Source of the DNA: Dyella sp. C9
GTDB lineage: Bacteria; Pseudomonadota; Gammaproteobacteria; Xanthomonadales; Rhodanobacteraceae
Length of the DNA stretch: 64,000 bases
Direction of reading: 5' to 3'
Assembly (NCBI RefSeq): GCF_003332825.1
Contig: NZ_QIRF01000001.1
Location: 467,016 to 531,015 of the forward strand
The position numbers and the translations under genes were made by a program. This document shows, piece after piece, positions 16,589-27,317 of the stretch; the first letter of the stretch is position 1, and the number at the start of each line of letters is the position of its first letter. The notes below the pieces were generated by a model. That model worked only from the letters and a program-made list of their open reading frames with translations. It was not told the DNA's origin and ran no database searches.

Positions 16589-18883
16589 ATGACTGGCAAA
16601 GCATTTGTGTCTTCCTCGGCGAACCCGCCCATCCGGCTGGCGGTCAGCGCCCTGGGCCTGGCCCTGGCTTCCACCGCTGCGGTCGCATCGCCGGACGCCA
16701 CCGGCGATACCGCGGCCGACCCGCAGGACGCGCAGAACCTCGATGGCGTGAAGGTGCGCTCCACCGTCGTCAACACCACCTCGCCGAAGTTCACCGCGCC
16801 GCTGCTCGACACGCCACGCTCGGTGACGGTGATTCCGCAGGAGATCATCCAGCAGACCGCGGCCACCTCGCTGCTCGACGTGCTGCGCCAGGTGCCCGGC
16901 ATCACCTTTGGCGCGGGCGAGGGCGGCAACCCGAACGGCGACCGCCCGATCATTCGTGGCTTCGACTCGGAAAGCTCGGTGTTCATTGATGGCATCCGCA
17001 GCTCGGGTTCGCAATCGCGCGAGATCTTCGACATCGACCAGGTCGAAGTGCTCAAGGGCCCCAGCTCGGCCTACACCGGCCGCGGTGGCGTGGGCGGCAG
17101 CATCAACCTCGTGACCAAGGCGCCCAAGGCCGAGAACTTCGTGCGTGGCACGGCCGGCATCGGCACCGACAACTACTACCGCGGCACCGTGGACTGGAAC
17201 CAGCAGGTGGGCGAGGACACCGCGTTCCGCCTCAACGTGATGGGCCACAGCAACGACGTGCCGGGCCGCAACGGGCCGGACATGTCGCGCTGGGGCATTG
17301 CGCCGTCGGTGACCTTTGGCCTGCGTTCGGCCACCAGCGTCACGTTGAGCTACTACCACCTGCAGAGCGACGACACGCCGGACAGCGGCATCCCGTACAA
17401 CAACCCGTTTGCCGCCACCAGCCCGTACGCGAAGCTCAACGGCGACGGTCGCCCGTATTCGGTGCCGCGCGGTACCTATTACGGCTGGCTCGATCGCGAC
17501 TACCAGAAGCAGAGCAACGACATCGGCACGATCCTGGTCAAGCACGATTTCGGTGATGGCTGGCTCTTGCGCAACACCACCTTGTACGGCCGCTCGACCA
17601 ATGACTACATCTGGACGCAGCCGGACGACAGCCAGGGCAACTTCCTGGTAAACGGCGGCGTCTGGCGCCGCAACAACAACCGCGACAGCAGCACGACCAA
17701 CCTCACCAACCAGACCGATCTCACCGGCGAGTTCGAGACCGGCTCGCTGAAGCACAGCCTCGCGGCCGGCATCGAGCTCAGCAGCGAAAAGACCCAGCGC
17801 ACCAGTTACCTGGTCGATCCGGCCAAGAATGCGGCCGACACGCACAATACCGGCTCCATCACCAATGGCGCCTGCAGCCCGAAGTACGGCATCGGCGCTC
17901 CGTCCGGCTACTGGTGCACCGACGCGCAGAACCCCACGCCGCATGACCCGTTCAACGGCGTCATCATCGGTGGCCAGAATCCGACCCGCATCGTCACTGA
18001 CACGCGCTCGGCCTGGGCGTTCGACACGGTGACGTTCAGCCCGCAGTGGTCGGTGAACGGCGGCGTGCGCTTCGACAGCTTCAACACCCGTTCCACCAGC
18101 ACCACGACCAGCACCGGTGCCGTGGCCCGCGTCAAGAACGACTCCAATTTCTGGAACTACCAGTTGGGCGTGGTGTACAAGCCCGCGGCGAATGGAAGCA
18201 TCTACCTTTCGTGGGGTACTTCGTCGAACCCACCAGGCGTGGATGCGGGTGACGGCGCCGATGGCATCGCCATCACCAATGCCGACCTCAAGCCCGAAAG
18301 CAGCCGCAACCTGGAGCTTGGCACCAAATGGGACGTGCTGGACCAGCGCCTGTCGCTGACCGGCGCCGTGTTCCGCAGCGAGAAGACCAATGCGCGCGTC
18401 GCCACCGGCGGCCGCGGCAGCCCGCAGATCAACGCTGGCGAGCAACGCGTGGACGGCGTCGAGCTGGGCTTCAGCGGCCTGCTGACCGAGCACTGGAACG
18501 TGTTCGGCGGCTACACCTACCTGGACAGCAAGCTGGTGAAGACCGGCCCGGCGGATACCGCCAGCCTGGGCAACCAGTTCCCGAACACGCCGAAGAACAG
18601 CTTCACCCTGTGGACCACCTATGCGATCACCTCGCAGTGGACCGTGGGCGGCGGCGCGTATTACCAGGACAAGGTCTACGGCAACACGGCCAACACCAAG
18701 TGGGTGCCCGCGTACACCCGTTTCGACGCGATGGTGTCCTACCAGGTGAATCCGCGCCTGTCGCTGCAGCTGAACGTGCAGAACCTCACCAACAAGTACT
18801 ACTTCGACAAGGCCTATGCGGCGCACTACGCGTCCGTGGCACCGGGCCGGGCGGGGATCCTGACGGCCAATTTCAATTTCTGA
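16589..18883 (+). CDS. TonB-dependent catecholate-type siderophore receptor (Fiu-like)
   Basis: 764 residues. A signal peptide covers ~1-33 (ending near STAAVASP). The plug domain follows with DTPRSVTVIPQEII, LLDVLRQVPGITFG, RGFDSESSVFIDGIR and VEVLKGPSSAYTGRGGVGG. The remaining 550 residues are beta-barrel, ending with LQLNVQNLTNKYYF and a C-terminal aromatic (NFNF). The plug motifs fit Fiu-like outer-membrane receptors that import ferric catecholates. No close ribosome site is obvious before ATG 16589 except GAAGGAT. It heads an iron-type unit with piuC and a Sel1 protein. Uptake of a product of the neighbouring NRPS-PKS is possible but unproven. Confidence 0.9.
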   Translation: MTGKAFVSSSANPPIRLAVSALGLALASTAAVASPDATGDTAADPQDAQNLDGVKVRSTVVNTTSPKFTAPLLDTPRSVTVIPQEIIQQTAATSLLDVLRQVPGITFGAGEGGNPNGDRPIIRGFDSESSVFIDGIRSSGSQSREIFDIDQVEVLKGPSSAYTGRGGVGGSINLVTKAPKAENFVRGTAGIGTDNYYRGTVDWNQQVGEDTAFRLNVMGHSNDVPGRNGPDMSRWGIAPSVTFGLRSATSVTLSYYHLQSDDTPDSGIPYNNPFAATSPYAKLNGDGRPYSVPRGTYYGWLDRDYQKQSNDIGTILVKHDFGDGWLLRNTTLYGRSTNDYIWTQPDDSQGNFLVNGGVWRRNNNRDSSTTNLTNQTDLTGEFETGSLKHSLAAGIELSSEKTQRTSYLVDPAKNAADTHNTGSITNGACSPKYGIGAPSGYWCTDAQNPTPHDPFNGVIIGGQNPTRIVTDTRSAWAFDTVTFSPQWSVNGGVRFDSFNTRSTSTTTSTGAVARVKNDSNFWNYQLGVVYKPAANGSIYLSWGTSSNPPGVDAGDGADGIAITNADLKPESSRNLELGTKWDVLDQRLSLTGAVFRSEKTNARVATGGRGSPQINAGEQRVDGVELGFSGLLTEHWNVFGGYTYLDSKLVKTGPADTASLGNQFPNTPKNSFTLWTTYAITSQWTVGGGAYYQDKVYGNTANTKWVPAYTRFDAMVSYQVNPRLSLQLNVQNLTNKYYFDKAYAAHYASVAPGRAGILTANFNF

Positions 18884-18940
18884 TAGCTTCGGCGACTGGC
18901 CGCAGGATACGCGGCCAGTCGATCAAGCAAGGAAATCACC

Positions 18941-19627
18941 ATGTTGCTCCACGTGCCCGAGGTCCTGACCGCCGACGAACTGGCAAGTTGCCGCCAACGC
19001 CTGGCGCAGGCGCCATGGGCCGATGGCCGCGTCACCGCAGGCCATCAGTCGGCCCTGGCCAAGCACAACCTGCAACTGCCGGAAGACGCGGTGGAAGCTC
19101 GCGAACTTGGTGCGATGGTGCTGGAGGCACTGGCGCGCAACACCACGTTCTTCGCCGGAGCGTTGCCTCGCCACATCTTCCCGCCGCTGTTCAACTGCTA
19201 TCGGGGCGGGGGCTCGTTCGGTCTGCACGTGGACAATGCCATCCGCTACGACCGTCGCGGCGGGCAGGGCATACCGGTGCGTACGGATCTTTCTGCAACA
19301 CTTTTCCTGAATGATCCACAGGAGTACGACGGCGGTGGCCTGATCATCGAGGACACTTTCGGCACCCATACGGTCAAACTGGCCGCTGGCGATATGATCC
19401 TGTATCCCTCCAGCAGCCTGCATCAGGTCGAGCCCGTGACGCGCGGAGAGCGCCTGGCCTCGTTCTTCTGGATTCAGAGCCTGGTGCGCGACGAGCAACA
19501 GCGTCGTATGCTTCTGGAACTGGATGTCTCCATCCAGAGTCTTACCCAGTCTCATGCGCCACATTCCGACGTGCTTCGATTGACCGGCATCTACCACAAC
19601 CTGCTTCGCGCCTGGTCCGAGACATGA
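18941..19627 (+). CDS. piuC: PKHD-type Fe(II) 2-oxoglutarate hydroxylase PiuC
   Basis: 228 residues, the usual length for PiuC/YbiX. The family signature is visible: [22 protein letters not shown] (HxD at HVD), [15 protein letters not shown], a distal His in [10 protein letters not shown] and the 2-oxoglutarate-binding Arg in [12 protein letters not shown]. Genes of this family sit beside catecholate receptors such as fiu/piuA and are Fur-regulated; the hydroxylation target is not settled. ATG 18941 follows AAGGAAATCACC. The stop overlaps the next start by 4 bp (ATGA at 19624), showing translational coupling. Confidence 0.92.
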   Translation: MLLHVPEVLTADELASCRQRLAQAPWADGRVTAGHQSALAKHNLQLPEDAVEARELGAMVLEALARNTTFFAGALPRHIFPPLFNCYRGGGSFGLHVDNAIRYDRRGGQGIPVRTDLSATLFLNDPQEYDGGGLIIEDTFGTHTVKLAAGDMILYPSSSLHQVEPVTRGERLASFFWIQSLVRDEQQRRMLLELDVSIQSLTQSHAPHSDVLRLTGIYHNLLRAWSET

Positions 19628-20346
19628 GCGGCACGCTGGGCCCTGCGCGCAACGACGATCTGCTTCATCTGCTGCGGACGTCGCCTTCGCGCGTTCACGC
19701 TACGCTGCTGGCCCAGGCGCTGGCCGGCGACGCCGGATCGCAGCTGGCCGTGGCGCAGACCTATCTCGAAGGCATCGGTTGCGCGCACGACGCCGCCGAG
19801 GCCATGTACTGGTTCCAGCATGCCGCCCACCAGGGCGAGCCGATGGCGATGAACATGCTTGGGCGCATGCACGAGAATGGCTGGGGCGTGCCGGTGAACT
19901 ACGAGTTGGCCGCGGTGTGGTACCGCGAGTCGGCCGAGCACGGTTCGGACTGGGGCATGTACAACTACGCCCACGTGTTGGCCAATGGGCGCGGCATGCC
20001 GGCCGATCGTGCCATGGCGTTCCATTGGTTCGGCCGCGCCGCCGAGGCCGGCCATGGTCGTGCCATGCACTTCCTTGGCCAGTACTACGAATTTGGCTGG
20101 GAAACCGAGCCCGATGCGGAGATGGCGTGCGAGCTTTACCGCCGCTCTGCAGCGAAGGGTGATTACCGCGGCGAATGCAGCTGGGCTTCGGTACTTACCG
20201 AACAGGGACGCATCGAGGAAGCCTGTGTCCTGCTGCGTTCGGCCATCGCCAAGGCGCCGGCCTATTTCGTCGAGGCGTTGCGCAGCGACCTTAGCCAGTC
20301 CCGCCACCCCGAACTACGCGCGCTCGCCGAGACCGCACCGGCCTGA
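19624..20346 (+). CDS. Sel1-repeat (TPR-like) protein linked to PiuC
   Basis: 240 residues made of four to five Sel1-like repeats. Each holds a pattern such as [60 protein letters not shown] and [18 protein letters not shown]. No signal peptide is seen, so it is likely cytoplasmic. Sel1 repeats form alpha-solenoids for protein contacts. It overlaps piuC by 4 bp and belongs to the same iron-responsive unit; Sel1/TPR partners next to piuC are known in other proteobacteria. Its precise role is unknown. Confidence 0.85.
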   Translation: MSGTLGPARNDDLLHLLRTSPSRVHATLLAQALAGDAGSQLAVAQTYLEGIGCAHDAAEAMYWFQHAAHQGEPMAMNMLGRMHENGWGVPVNYELAAVWYRESAEHGSDWGMYNYAHVLANGRGMPADRAMAFHWFGRAAEAGHGRAMHFLGQYYEFGWETEPDAEMACELYRRSAAKGDYRGECSWASVLTEQGRIEEACVLLRSAIAKAPAYFVEALRSDLSQSRHPELRALAETAPA

Positions 20347-20403
20347 TTCGGCGGGTATCGCACCCGGACGCGCTGCGTGCAGCGCATCCGGGTGGCCTGG
20401 CGA

Positions 20404-21063
20404 TTACGACCAGTTGCTGTCGTCGAAGCCGCCGTCGAAACCGTCGCTGCTGTCGTCGAAGCTGTCGTTCGATGCGAAGTTCTGGTCGTTGAAATCGCGC
20501 GACCGGTTGTTGTCGTCGTAGAAATTGTTCTCGGTGACGTTCTCGATCACCGTCGGCTGGCCGCCACCAAAGAAGCCGCCGCCACCGTGGTGCCCGCCGA
20601 GCAGGCTTTCAATGCCGTCGAACAGGAACATGCCGCCGGCGACACCTGCGGCGGTGGTCGCCGCCTGGGAAAGAAAGCCGGGTGCGGCCGGCGCAGGCTG
20701 GGCGGGTGCGCCACCGAACAGGCGGTCGCGCCAGCTGGGCTGGGCTGCCGGCTGCGGCTGGACCTGTGGCGGTACCGGAGGCGGTACTGCATTCCAGGCC
20801 GGCGCCTGCTGGCCGCCAAGGAAGCTGCCGCCCCCTTGCTGCTGGGCACCGAGCTGCGCCTGCAGCTGGGCGATCTGCGCCTTCGCGCCTTCCAATGCCT
20901 GCTGTTGCAACAGGCTGCGCTGCACCAGCAGGTAAACCGCATCGGGCTGGCTGGCCAGGCGTTGGCGAATCAGTGCATCGGCCTGTGGATCCTTGGCCAC
21001 ACCGCCTGCGGCGGCCAGGCGCTGGAGAAATTCATCGAGTAGCTGTTGTTCCTGCGGTGTCAT
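20404..21063 (-). CDS. DUF2076 family protein
   Basis: 219 residues from ATG 21063. The N-terminal helix-rich part (MTPQEQQLLDEFLQRL, then ADALIRQRLASQPDAVYLLVQRSLLQQQAL) is typical of DUF2076. A Pro/Gln/Ala linker, a short hydrophobic segment (TTAAGVAGGMFLFDGIESLL), a Gly-rich GGHHGGGGFFGGGQ and an acidic Asp/Asn/Ser-rich tail follow. The family's function is unknown; members are envelope-associated. The frame is open to 21171, but the family start is at MTPQEQQ. It is convergent with the Sel1 gene across 57 bp. Confidence 0.8.
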   Translation of the reverse strand: MTPQEQQLLDEFLQRLAAAGGVAKDPQADALIRQRLASQPDAVYLLVQRSLLQQQALEGAKAQIAQLQAQLGAQQQGGGSFLGGQQAPAWNAVPPPVPPQVQPQPAAQPSWRDRLFGGAPAQPAPAAPGFLSQAATTAAGVAGGMFLFDGIESLLGGHHGGGGFFGGGQPTVIENVTENNFYDDNNRSRDFNDQNFASNDSFDDSSDGFDGGFDDSNWS

Positions 21064-21669
21064 GACTTGCGGATCTCCGTGGGATGGCGGACGGCCCCAC
21101 TCTGGTGCGCAGCATGCCAGAGCGGGCAGTGCCGGAAGTGTGCTCTCCCGGCACGACATCAAGCCCACCATGCCATTGGTTTGCCTGGCAGTCAGTCTGG
21201 TCGCACGTTCCTTCGATAGTGCGCCTCGCCCGCCAGGGCCACGCTATCGCCGGGTCCTCTGTGCGACCTGCGTCGATGCAAGACACGTGATCCTCCCGGG
21301 GTCCACGCAGAGGCGTGGAGGTGACGGCGTACTCCCGCACAAGCCACGGCATTGCGATTGCTGACCGGTCGCCGCCCTCGTTGCGCGGGCAGCTCGCCAC
21401 GCGTCGTCATGGCAGCCGGCTTCGCGCGTCGCGGCGAGGGTCGAGGTTCGGCCTGGACCGATCTGCGACCGCCGGCCTTCGACCATTGGACAAGCCCCGC
21501 TACTGTTCTTCTGGATAGTTATGGTACTAGAGTATCAAAACTTACTTGCGCGACGTTTTGTGTTGCGTTGCAGCAACTTAGGCGGCGATACCAACGACAA
21601 CCGCGAGGTGGCGCCAGGCCAGCGGAAGGCATTCCGGACAGGCCAGGCGCGCGGCGGGAGGACCCAAGA
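21064..21669. other. 606-bp region upstream of the mhp operon
   Basis: No credible gene is found. Most of it is GC-rich, but 21500-21560 is an AT-rich island ending near the mhpA start. It contains an imperfect palindrome, GATAGTTATGG at 21514 mirrored by AGAGTATC ending at 21536, that could be a regulator site for the TetR protein encoded downstream. A TTGGAC hexamer at 21486 is a possible -35 but lacks a well-spaced -10. The mhpA ribosome site GGGAGGA lies at its right end. Confidence 0.4.
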
Positions 21670-23499
21670 ATGAAGAGTGACAACACAACCCCGGCGCAGG
21701 GTGGGCATGCCGCCCGCATCGAGGCGACCGACGTGGCGATCGTGGGCGCCGGTCCGGCTGGCCTGATGATCGCGAACATCCTCGGCATGTACGGCGTGCG
21801 TGCGGTCGTGCTCGAGAAACTCGAGCAGATCATCGACTACCCGCGTGCGATCGGGCTGGACGACGAGGCGTTGCGCGTGTTCCAGGCCATTGGCCTGGCG
21901 GATCAGCTGCTTCCGCACACCACGCCCGACCATTGGATGCGTTTCGTGACGCGCAGCGGCCATTGCTTCGCCTCGATCGAGCCGCGCACCGACGAGTTCG
22001 GCTGGTCGCGCCGCAACGCATTCATCCAGCCGCTCGCCGACCGGGTGCTGTTCGATGGCCTCAAACGCTACCCGCATGTACAGGTGCTGCTGGGCCACGT
22101 GATGGAGGGCTTCGCACAGGACAGCGAAGGCGTGACCGTGAAGGCGCAAGGCGCGGACGGAGCGCCGGTGACGATTCGCGCGAATTACCTGGTCGGCGCC
22201 GACGGCGGCGGCAGCGTAGTGCGCCGCTCGCTCGGCGTTCCATTCGAGGGACGCACCAAGCCGAACCAGTGGATCGTGGTGGACGTGCGCAACGATCCGA
22301 TCGGCTCGCCCCACATCTATCTCCATTGCGACCACGAGCGGCCGTATGTCTCCGCAGCGTTGCCGCATGGCATCCGCCGCTTCGAGTTCATGGTGATGCC
22401 GGGCGAGACGGAGGAGGAGCTGTCCCGTCCCGAGAACATGGCGCGACTGATGGCCAAGGTGGTGGCCGATCCGGACAAGGTCGACTACATCCGCAAGCGC
22501 GTCTACACGCACAACGCCCGCCTGGCGCGCAGCTTCCGCGTCGACCGAGTGCTGCTGGCCGGCGATGCGGCACACATCATGCCGGTGTGGCAGGGCCAGG
22601 GTTACAACAGCGGCATCCGCGACGCCAACAACCTGGGCTGGAAGCTGGCGATGGTGGCCAAGGGGCAGGCCGATGCGCGCCTGCTGGATACCTACACCGT
22701 CGAGCGTCGTGCCCACGCGCGCTCGATGATCCACCTGTCGGAGGTGGCCGGCGACATCTTTGCGCCGACGACGCGCCTGGGCGCGCGGTTCCGCGACGTG
22801 TTCGTGCGCAGCTTCGACATGCTGCCGTCCATCAAGAATTACTTCGTCGAGATGCGTTTCAAGCCGATGCCCCGCTACGAGCGCGGCGTGGTGCTGCTGC
22901 CCGAGCCAAGGGACGCCGGGGGATGGCTGGTGCGCCTGCTGGAGCGCGCGGGCAACTCGCCGGTCGGGCGCATGCTGGGCCTGATGAGCGAGAAGCGCGA
23001 TTCGTTCATGGGCCGCCTTGCCTACGGTCCCGACCCGCTGGGCAAGTCGCCGGTCGGTCGCCTGTTCATCCAGCCGCGGGTGCGCACGCCCGACAACCGT
23101 GTCATGCGCCTCGACGATGCGCTGGGCAACCAGTTCGTGGTGCTGGGCTGGGGGGCTGACCCGACCTTCTATCTCACGGCCCGGGCTCGCCAGCTGTGGC
23201 AGCGGCTGGACGGACGCTTTGCCGTCGGCAAGCCGGATGTGCAACTGGAGCATCGCGATGACGTCCCCGAAGGCTTGATCGCGGTGGGCGATGTATCCGG
23301 GCGGCTCAAGGACTGGTTCGGCAAGGCCGCCGAGTCAGTGGTGGTGCTGCGGCCGGACCGTTTCGTGGCGGCGGTGTGCACGCCGCAGCAGCTGTCGGAA
23401 ACCATCGTTGCGCTCGCCTCCAGGATCGGCGTCCGCGACGCCGTGCCGGCCCAGGCCGTGCTGCCGCCGGCGATCTCCCCGTTTTCCACGGCCGCGTGA
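21670..23499 (+). CDS. mhpA: 3-(3-hydroxyphenyl)propionate 2-hydroxylase (FAD monooxygenase)
   Basis: 609 residues, a class A flavin monooxygenase. FAD binding: [17 protein letters not shown] at ~24-40. The DG motif is [17 protein letters not shown], and the GD motif is [33 protein letters not shown]. The C-terminal thioredoxin-like part is present. MhpA hydroxylates 3-(3-hydroxyphenyl)propionate to the 2,3-dihydroxy compound using NADH. ATG 21670 has GGGAGGA upstream; the longer frame (from 21352) lacks any family similarity. It is first in the mhpA-B-D-F-E-C order, 27 bp before mhpB. Confidence 0.92.
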   Translation: MKSDNTTPAQGGHAARIEATDVAIVGAGPAGLMIANILGMYGVRAVVLEKLEQIIDYPRAIGLDDEALRVFQAIGLADQLLPHTTPDHWMRFVTRSGHCFASIEPRTDEFGWSRRNAFIQPLADRVLFDGLKRYPHVQVLLGHVMEGFAQDSEGVTVKAQGADGAPVTIRANYLVGADGGGSVVRRSLGVPFEGRTKPNQWIVVDVRNDPIGSPHIYLHCDHERPYVSAALPHGIRRFEFMVMPGETEEELSRPENMARLMAKVVADPDKVDYIRKRVYTHNARLARSFRVDRVLLAGDAAHIMPVWQGQGYNSGIRDANNLGWKLAMVAKGQADARLLDTYTVERRAHARSMIHLSEVAGDIFAPTTRLGARFRDVFVRSFDMLPSIKNYFVEMRFKPMPRYERGVVLLPEPRDAGGWLVRLLERAGNSPVGRMLGLMSEKRDSFMGRLAYGPDPLGKSPVGRLFIQPRVRTPDNRVMRLDDALGNQFVVLGWGADPTFYLTARARQLWQRLDGRFAVGKPDVQLEHRDDVPEGLIAVGDVSGRLKDWFGKAAESVVVLRPDRFVAAVCTPQQLSETIVALASRIGVRDAVPAQAVLPPAISPFSTAA

Positions 23500-23526
23500 T
23501 CGCGGCCGACCCGTTGGAGCAAGTAG

Positions 23527-24477
23527 ATGTCGATTCGTCTGGAATGCCTTTCCCATACGCCATTGCATGGCTATTTCGATCCCGCGCCGGCGGTGCTCGC
23601 CGACGTCGAGCGCGTGCAGGCGGCCGCGCGGGCGCGTGTGGAAGCCTATGACCCCGAACTGATCGTGGTCTTTGCACCCGATCACTTCAATGGATTCTTC
23701 TATGACGTGATGCCTCCGTTCTGCATCGGCGCCGGCGCCACGGCGATTGGCGACTACAAGAGCATGGCGGGGCCGCTGTCGGTACCGACCGAGCTGGCGG
23801 TGGCGCTGGCCGGGTCGGTGATCGCCGCCGATATCGATGTCGCGCTGTCCTATCGCATGGAGGTCGACCATGGTTGCGCGCAGGCGCTGGAGGTCTTCAC
23901 CGGCGGGCTCGATCGCTACCCGGTGATCCCCGTATTCATCAATTCGGTAGCCCCGCCGTTGGCGACGTTGCGTCGCGCGCGCCTGCTGGGCGAAGCGATG
24001 GGGCGCTTCCTGTCGCGCACCGGCAAGCGCGTGCTGGTGATCGGCTCCGGCGGCATTTCCCACGAGCCACCGGTGCCTGAGATTGCCGGCGCCACGCCGG
24101 AGGTGGCCGAGCGCCTCATCAGCAACCGTCATCCGTCACCCGAGGCACGCAATGCACGGCAGGAGCGCACTGTGGCTGCAGCGAGAGCGTTCACGGCCGG
24201 AAGCAGCGAACTGCACCCGCTCAATCCCGAGTGGGACCAGGCGTTCCTTGGCCATCTCGCCTACGACCTCCAGGCGGTGGATGGCATGAGCAACGCGGCC
24301 ATCACCCGCGACGGTGGCCGCTCGGCGCACGAGATACGCACGTGGGTGGCCGCCTTCGGCCTGCTTTCGGCGTATGGCCCGTACCACGCGTCGCTTGATT
24401 TCTACCGGCCGATCCCGGAGTGGATTGCGGGCTTTGCGGCCATGCATGCAGAACCGCTGGGAGGGCAGGTGGCATGA
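23527..24477 (+). CDS. mhpB: 2,3-dihydroxyphenylpropionate 1,2-dioxygenase
   Basis: 316 residues, an extradiol ring-cleavage enzyme of the type II (LigB-like) superfamily. Characteristic segments are LECLSHTPLHGYFDP, VVFAPDHFNGFFYDVMPPFCIG, YRMEVDHGCAQALE and VIGSGGISHEPPVPEI; His residues in the first, second and third of these match the metal and acid-base sites of MhpB. It opens the catechol ring meta to give 2-hydroxy-6-oxononadienedioate. Its stop overlaps the mhpD start by 4 bp (ATGA). Confidence 0.93.
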   Translation: MSIRLECLSHTPLHGYFDPAPAVLADVERVQAAARARVEAYDPELIVVFAPDHFNGFFYDVMPPFCIGAGATAIGDYKSMAGPLSVPTELAVALAGSVIAADIDVALSYRMEVDHGCAQALEVFTGGLDRYPVIPVFINSVAPPLATLRRARLLGEAMGRFLSRTGKRVLVIGSGGISHEPPVPEIAGATPEVAERLISNRHPSPEARNARQERTVAAARAFTAGSSELHPLNPEWDQAFLGHLAYDLQAVDGMSNAAITRDGGRSAHEIRTWVAAFGLLSAYGPYHASLDFYRPIPEWIAGFAAMHAEPLGGQVA

Positions 24478-25262
24478 GTCGTTCCTCGCTCGTGCATGAC
24501 ATTGCCCGTCGATTGAGTCTGGCCGAACGGACGGTCCAGCCGGTGGCCCCGGTACGCGGTGAGATCGCGCCGGACGATGTCGGCATGGCTTACGCGGTGC
24601 AGATGGCCAATGTCGACGCACGCGTTTCCCGGGGCGAACGCATCGTCGGACGCAAGATCGGCCTTACCTCGCTGGCGGTGCAGCGGCAGCTGGGCGTGGA
24701 CCAACCCGACTTCGGCGCGCTGTTTGCCAGCATGGCCTATGGCGATGGCGATGCGATACCGCTGCCGCGGCTGATCCAGCCGAAAGTGGAGGCCGAGGTT
24801 GCACTGGTGCTGGAGCGCGACCTCGTGCGCGAGAAGCACACCTATGTCGACCTGCTGAGTGCCACGGCCTACGCGCTCGCCGCCATCGAAGTGGTCGACA
24901 GCCGCATCGTGGATTGGGATATCCGTTTCGTCGATACCGTGGCCGACAACGCTTCCAGTGCAGCATTCGTGCTCGGCAGCCGCCCGGTGCCCTTGCGCGA
25001 GCTTGATCTCGCCCGTTGCGCGATGAGCTTGTCGCGCGATGGCGAAGTGCTCTCGCAGGGCAATGGCGCGGCCTGCCTGGGCAATCCGCTGAACGCGGCT
25101 GTATGGCTGGCCGACCGCATGGTCGCGCTGGGTACGCCGTTGCGCGCGGGGGACGTGGTGCTGACCGGCGCGCTCGGCCCGATGGTGGCCGTGCGCGAGG
25201 CCGGCGTGTTCGTCGCCAGCATCGATGGCCTGGGCAGCGTGCGCGCGGCCTTTTCCGGCTAA
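24474..25262 (+). CDS. mhpD: 2-keto-4-pentenoate hydratase
   Basis: 262 residues, fumarylacetoacetase-like hydratase. Motifs include [51 protein letters not shown] with metal-binding Glu/Asp residues, and [14 protein letters not shown]. It adds water to 2-hydroxypenta-2,4-dienoate to form 4-hydroxy-2-oxovalerate. ATG 24474 is chosen because it overlaps the mhpB stop and matches the family length; an upstream GTG at 24420 would give a longer overlap. Confidence 0.93.
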   Translation: MSRSSLVHDIARRLSLAERTVQPVAPVRGEIAPDDVGMAYAVQMANVDARVSRGERIVGRKIGLTSLAVQRQLGVDQPDFGALFASMAYGDGDAIPLPRLIQPKVEAEVALVLERDLVREKHTYVDLLSATAYALAAIEVVDSRIVDWDIRFVDTVADNASSAAFVLGSRPVPLRELDLARCAMSLSRDGEVLSQGNGAACLGNPLNAAVWLADRMVALGTPLRAGDVVLTGALGPMVAVREAGVFVASIDGLGSVRAAFSG

Positions 25263-25282
25263 CTCTTTCGAGCAGGACTCCC

Positions 25283-26224
25283 ATGACTTTCAAGAAACTC
25301 AAGGCCGCGATCATCGGATCCGGCAACATCGGCACGGACTTGATGATCAAGCTGCTGCGCCAGGCCAGTTACCTGGAAATCGCGGCGATGGTCGGCATCG
25401 ACCCCGCCTCCGATGGCCTGGCACGCGCCGCACGCATGGGCGTGGCCACCACGCATGAAGGTGCCGAAGGACTGGCTCGCATGCCGGTGTTCCAGGACAT
25501 CGACTTCGTGTTCGACGCCACCTCGGCCGGCGCGCACGTCCGTAACGACGCGCTGCTGCGCCAGCACAAGCCAGGCATCCGCATGATCGACCTGACTCCT
25601 GCCGCAATCGGCCCGTATTGCGTGCCGGTGGTGAACCTGGACGCGCACCTGGATGCGCCCAACGTGAACATGGTGACCTGCGGCGGGCAGGCGACCATCC
25701 CGGTCGTCGCAGCGGTGTCGCGCGTGGCGAAAGTGCATTACGCCGAGATCGTCGCCTCCATCAGCAGCAAGTCGGCGGGGCCGGGCACGCGTGCAAACAT
25801 CGACGAGTTCACCGAAACCACCTCCAGGGCGATCGAGGTGGTCGGTGGTGCCCAAAAGGGCAAGGCCATCATCGTGCTCAACCCGGCCGAGCCGCCGTTG
25901 ATGATGCGCGACACCGTATACGTATTGTCTGAAGCCGCCGATACGGCCGCCGTCGAGGCATCGGTGGAGGCCATGGTTCGCGCGGTCAACACCTACGTGC
26001 CCGGCTATCGCCTGAAGCAGCGCGTGCAGTTCGACGTGATTCCCCCCGATGCGCCGCTCACCATCCCCGGACTGGGGCGCTTCAGCGGCCTCAAGACCTC
26101 GGTGTTCATCGAGGTCGAGGGCGCCGCCCATTACCTGCCGGCCTACGCCGGCAACCTCGACATCATGACGTCCGCCGCACTGGCGACGGCCGAGCGCATG
26201 GCCAAGGCCATGCTGGGCGCCTGA
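25283..26224 (+). CDS. mhpF: Acetaldehyde dehydrogenase (acetylating)
   Basis: 313 residues. N-terminal NAD fold [18 protein letters not shown], catalytic Cys in [14 protein letters not shown], and [26 protein letters not shown]. It turns acetaldehyde and CoA into acetyl-CoA, taking the aldehyde directly from the partner aldolase encoded next (MhpE), with which family members form a channelling complex. ATG 25283 lies 20 bp after mhpD. The 11-bp gap to mhpE fits co-translation. Confidence 0.95.
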   Translation: MTFKKLKAAIIGSGNIGTDLMIKLLRQASYLEIAAMVGIDPASDGLARAARMGVATTHEGAEGLARMPVFQDIDFVFDATSAGAHVRNDALLRQHKPGIRMIDLTPAAIGPYCVPVVNLDAHLDAPNVNMVTCGGQATIPVVAAVSRVAKVHYAEIVASISSKSAGPGTRANIDEFTETTSRAIEVVGGAQKGKAIIVLNPAEPPLMMRDTVYVLSEAADTAAVEASVEAMVRAVNTYVPGYRLKQRVQFDVIPPDAPLTIPGLGRFSGLKTSVFIEVEGAAHYLPAYAGNLDIMTSAALATAERMAKAMLGA

Positions 26225-26235
26225 GGAGAACTGCC

Positions 26236-27258
26236 GTGAACAAGAAGCTCTATATCTCCGACGTGACGCTGCGCGACGGCAGTCATGCGATTCGCCACCA
26301 GTATTCCATCAAGAACGTGCAGGACATCGCGCGGGCGCTGGACCGGGCGCGCGTGGACAGCATCGAGGTGGCGCATGGCGATGGCTTGCAAGGTTCCAGC
26401 TTCAACTACGGCTTCGGCGCCCACACCGATCTGGAATGGATCGAGGCGGTGGCCGATGTGGTCAGCCATGCGCGCATCGCCACGCTGCTGTTGCCGGGCA
26501 TCGGCACCATCCATGACCTCAAGGCGGCCTATCAGGCGGGTGCGCGCATCGTGCGCGTGGCCACGCATTGCACCGAGGCCGACATCTCGCGCCAGCACAT
26601 CGAGTATGCGCGCGAACTGGGCATGGATACGGTCGGCTTCCTGATGATGAGCCACATGACCACGCCGCAGAACCTCGCGGTGGAGGCCAGCAAGATGGAA
26701 AGCTACGGCGCAACCTGCATCTACGTGGTGGATTCCGGCGGAGCGCTCAACATGAGTGACGTGCGTGACCGCTTCCGCGCCCTCAAGGAGGTGCTCAAGC
26801 CGCAGACGCAGACCGGCATCCACGCCCATCACAACCTCAGCCTGGGTGTGGCGAACTCCATCGTCGCGGTGGAGGAGGGGTGCGATCGCATCGATGCCAG
26901 CCTTGCGGGCATGGGTGCGGGCGCCGGCAATGCGCCACTGGAAGTGTTCATCGCGGCGGCCGAACGCCTGGGCTGGAACCACGGCACCGCTCTCTACACC
27001 CTGATGGATGCGGCCGACGACATCGTGCGCCCGCTGCAGGACCGTCCGGTGCGCGTGGATCGCGAAACGCTGGCGCTGGGCTATGCCGGTGTCTATTCCA
27101 GCTTCCTGCGCCACTCGGAGGCCGCCGCAAGGAAGTATGGCCTCAAGACCGTGGACATCCTGGTCGAGCTGGGCAAGCGCCGCATGGTCGGCGGACAGGA
27201 AGACATGATCGTGGACGTGGCGCTGGACCTGAAGCGCGCGCAGGACGCCCGCCCGTAA
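26236..27258 (+). CDS. mhpE: 4-hydroxy-2-oxovalerate aldolase
   Basis: 340 residues, DmpG/MhpE family of the DRE-TIM metallolyase superfamily. It shows [51 protein letters not shown] (metal His pair) and [18 protein letters not shown], and a C-terminal communication domain. It splits 4-hydroxy-2-oxovalerate to pyruvate and acetaldehyde. A ribosome site GAGGAGAA precedes ATG 26236. Length is normal. Confidence 0.95.
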   Translation: MNKKLYISDVTLRDGSHAIRHQYSIKNVQDIARALDRARVDSIEVAHGDGLQGSSFNYGFGAHTDLEWIEAVADVVSHARIATLLLPGIGTIHDLKAAYQAGARIVRVATHCTEADISRQHIEYARELGMDTVGFLMMSHMTTPQNLAVEASKMESYGATCIYVVDSGGALNMSDVRDRFRALKEVLKPQTQTGIHAHHNLSLGVANSIVAVEEGCDRIDASLAGMGAGAGNAPLEVFIAAAERLGWNHGTALYTLMDAADDIVRPLQDRPVRVDRETLALGYAGVYSSFLRHSEAAARKYGLKTVDILVELGKRRMVGGQEDMIVDVALDLKRAQDARP

Positions 27259-27317
27259 ATCCCCACCCTTCCTCCTGCCTGCGCCTGGCGCGGGCGAGAA
27301 CCGAGAGAGACATTGCC

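Noticed and set aside
26880..27317. Longer N-terminus for mhpC
   Set aside because: The frame is open upstream but is antagonised by mhpE coding sequence; ATG 27318 gives the normal family length.
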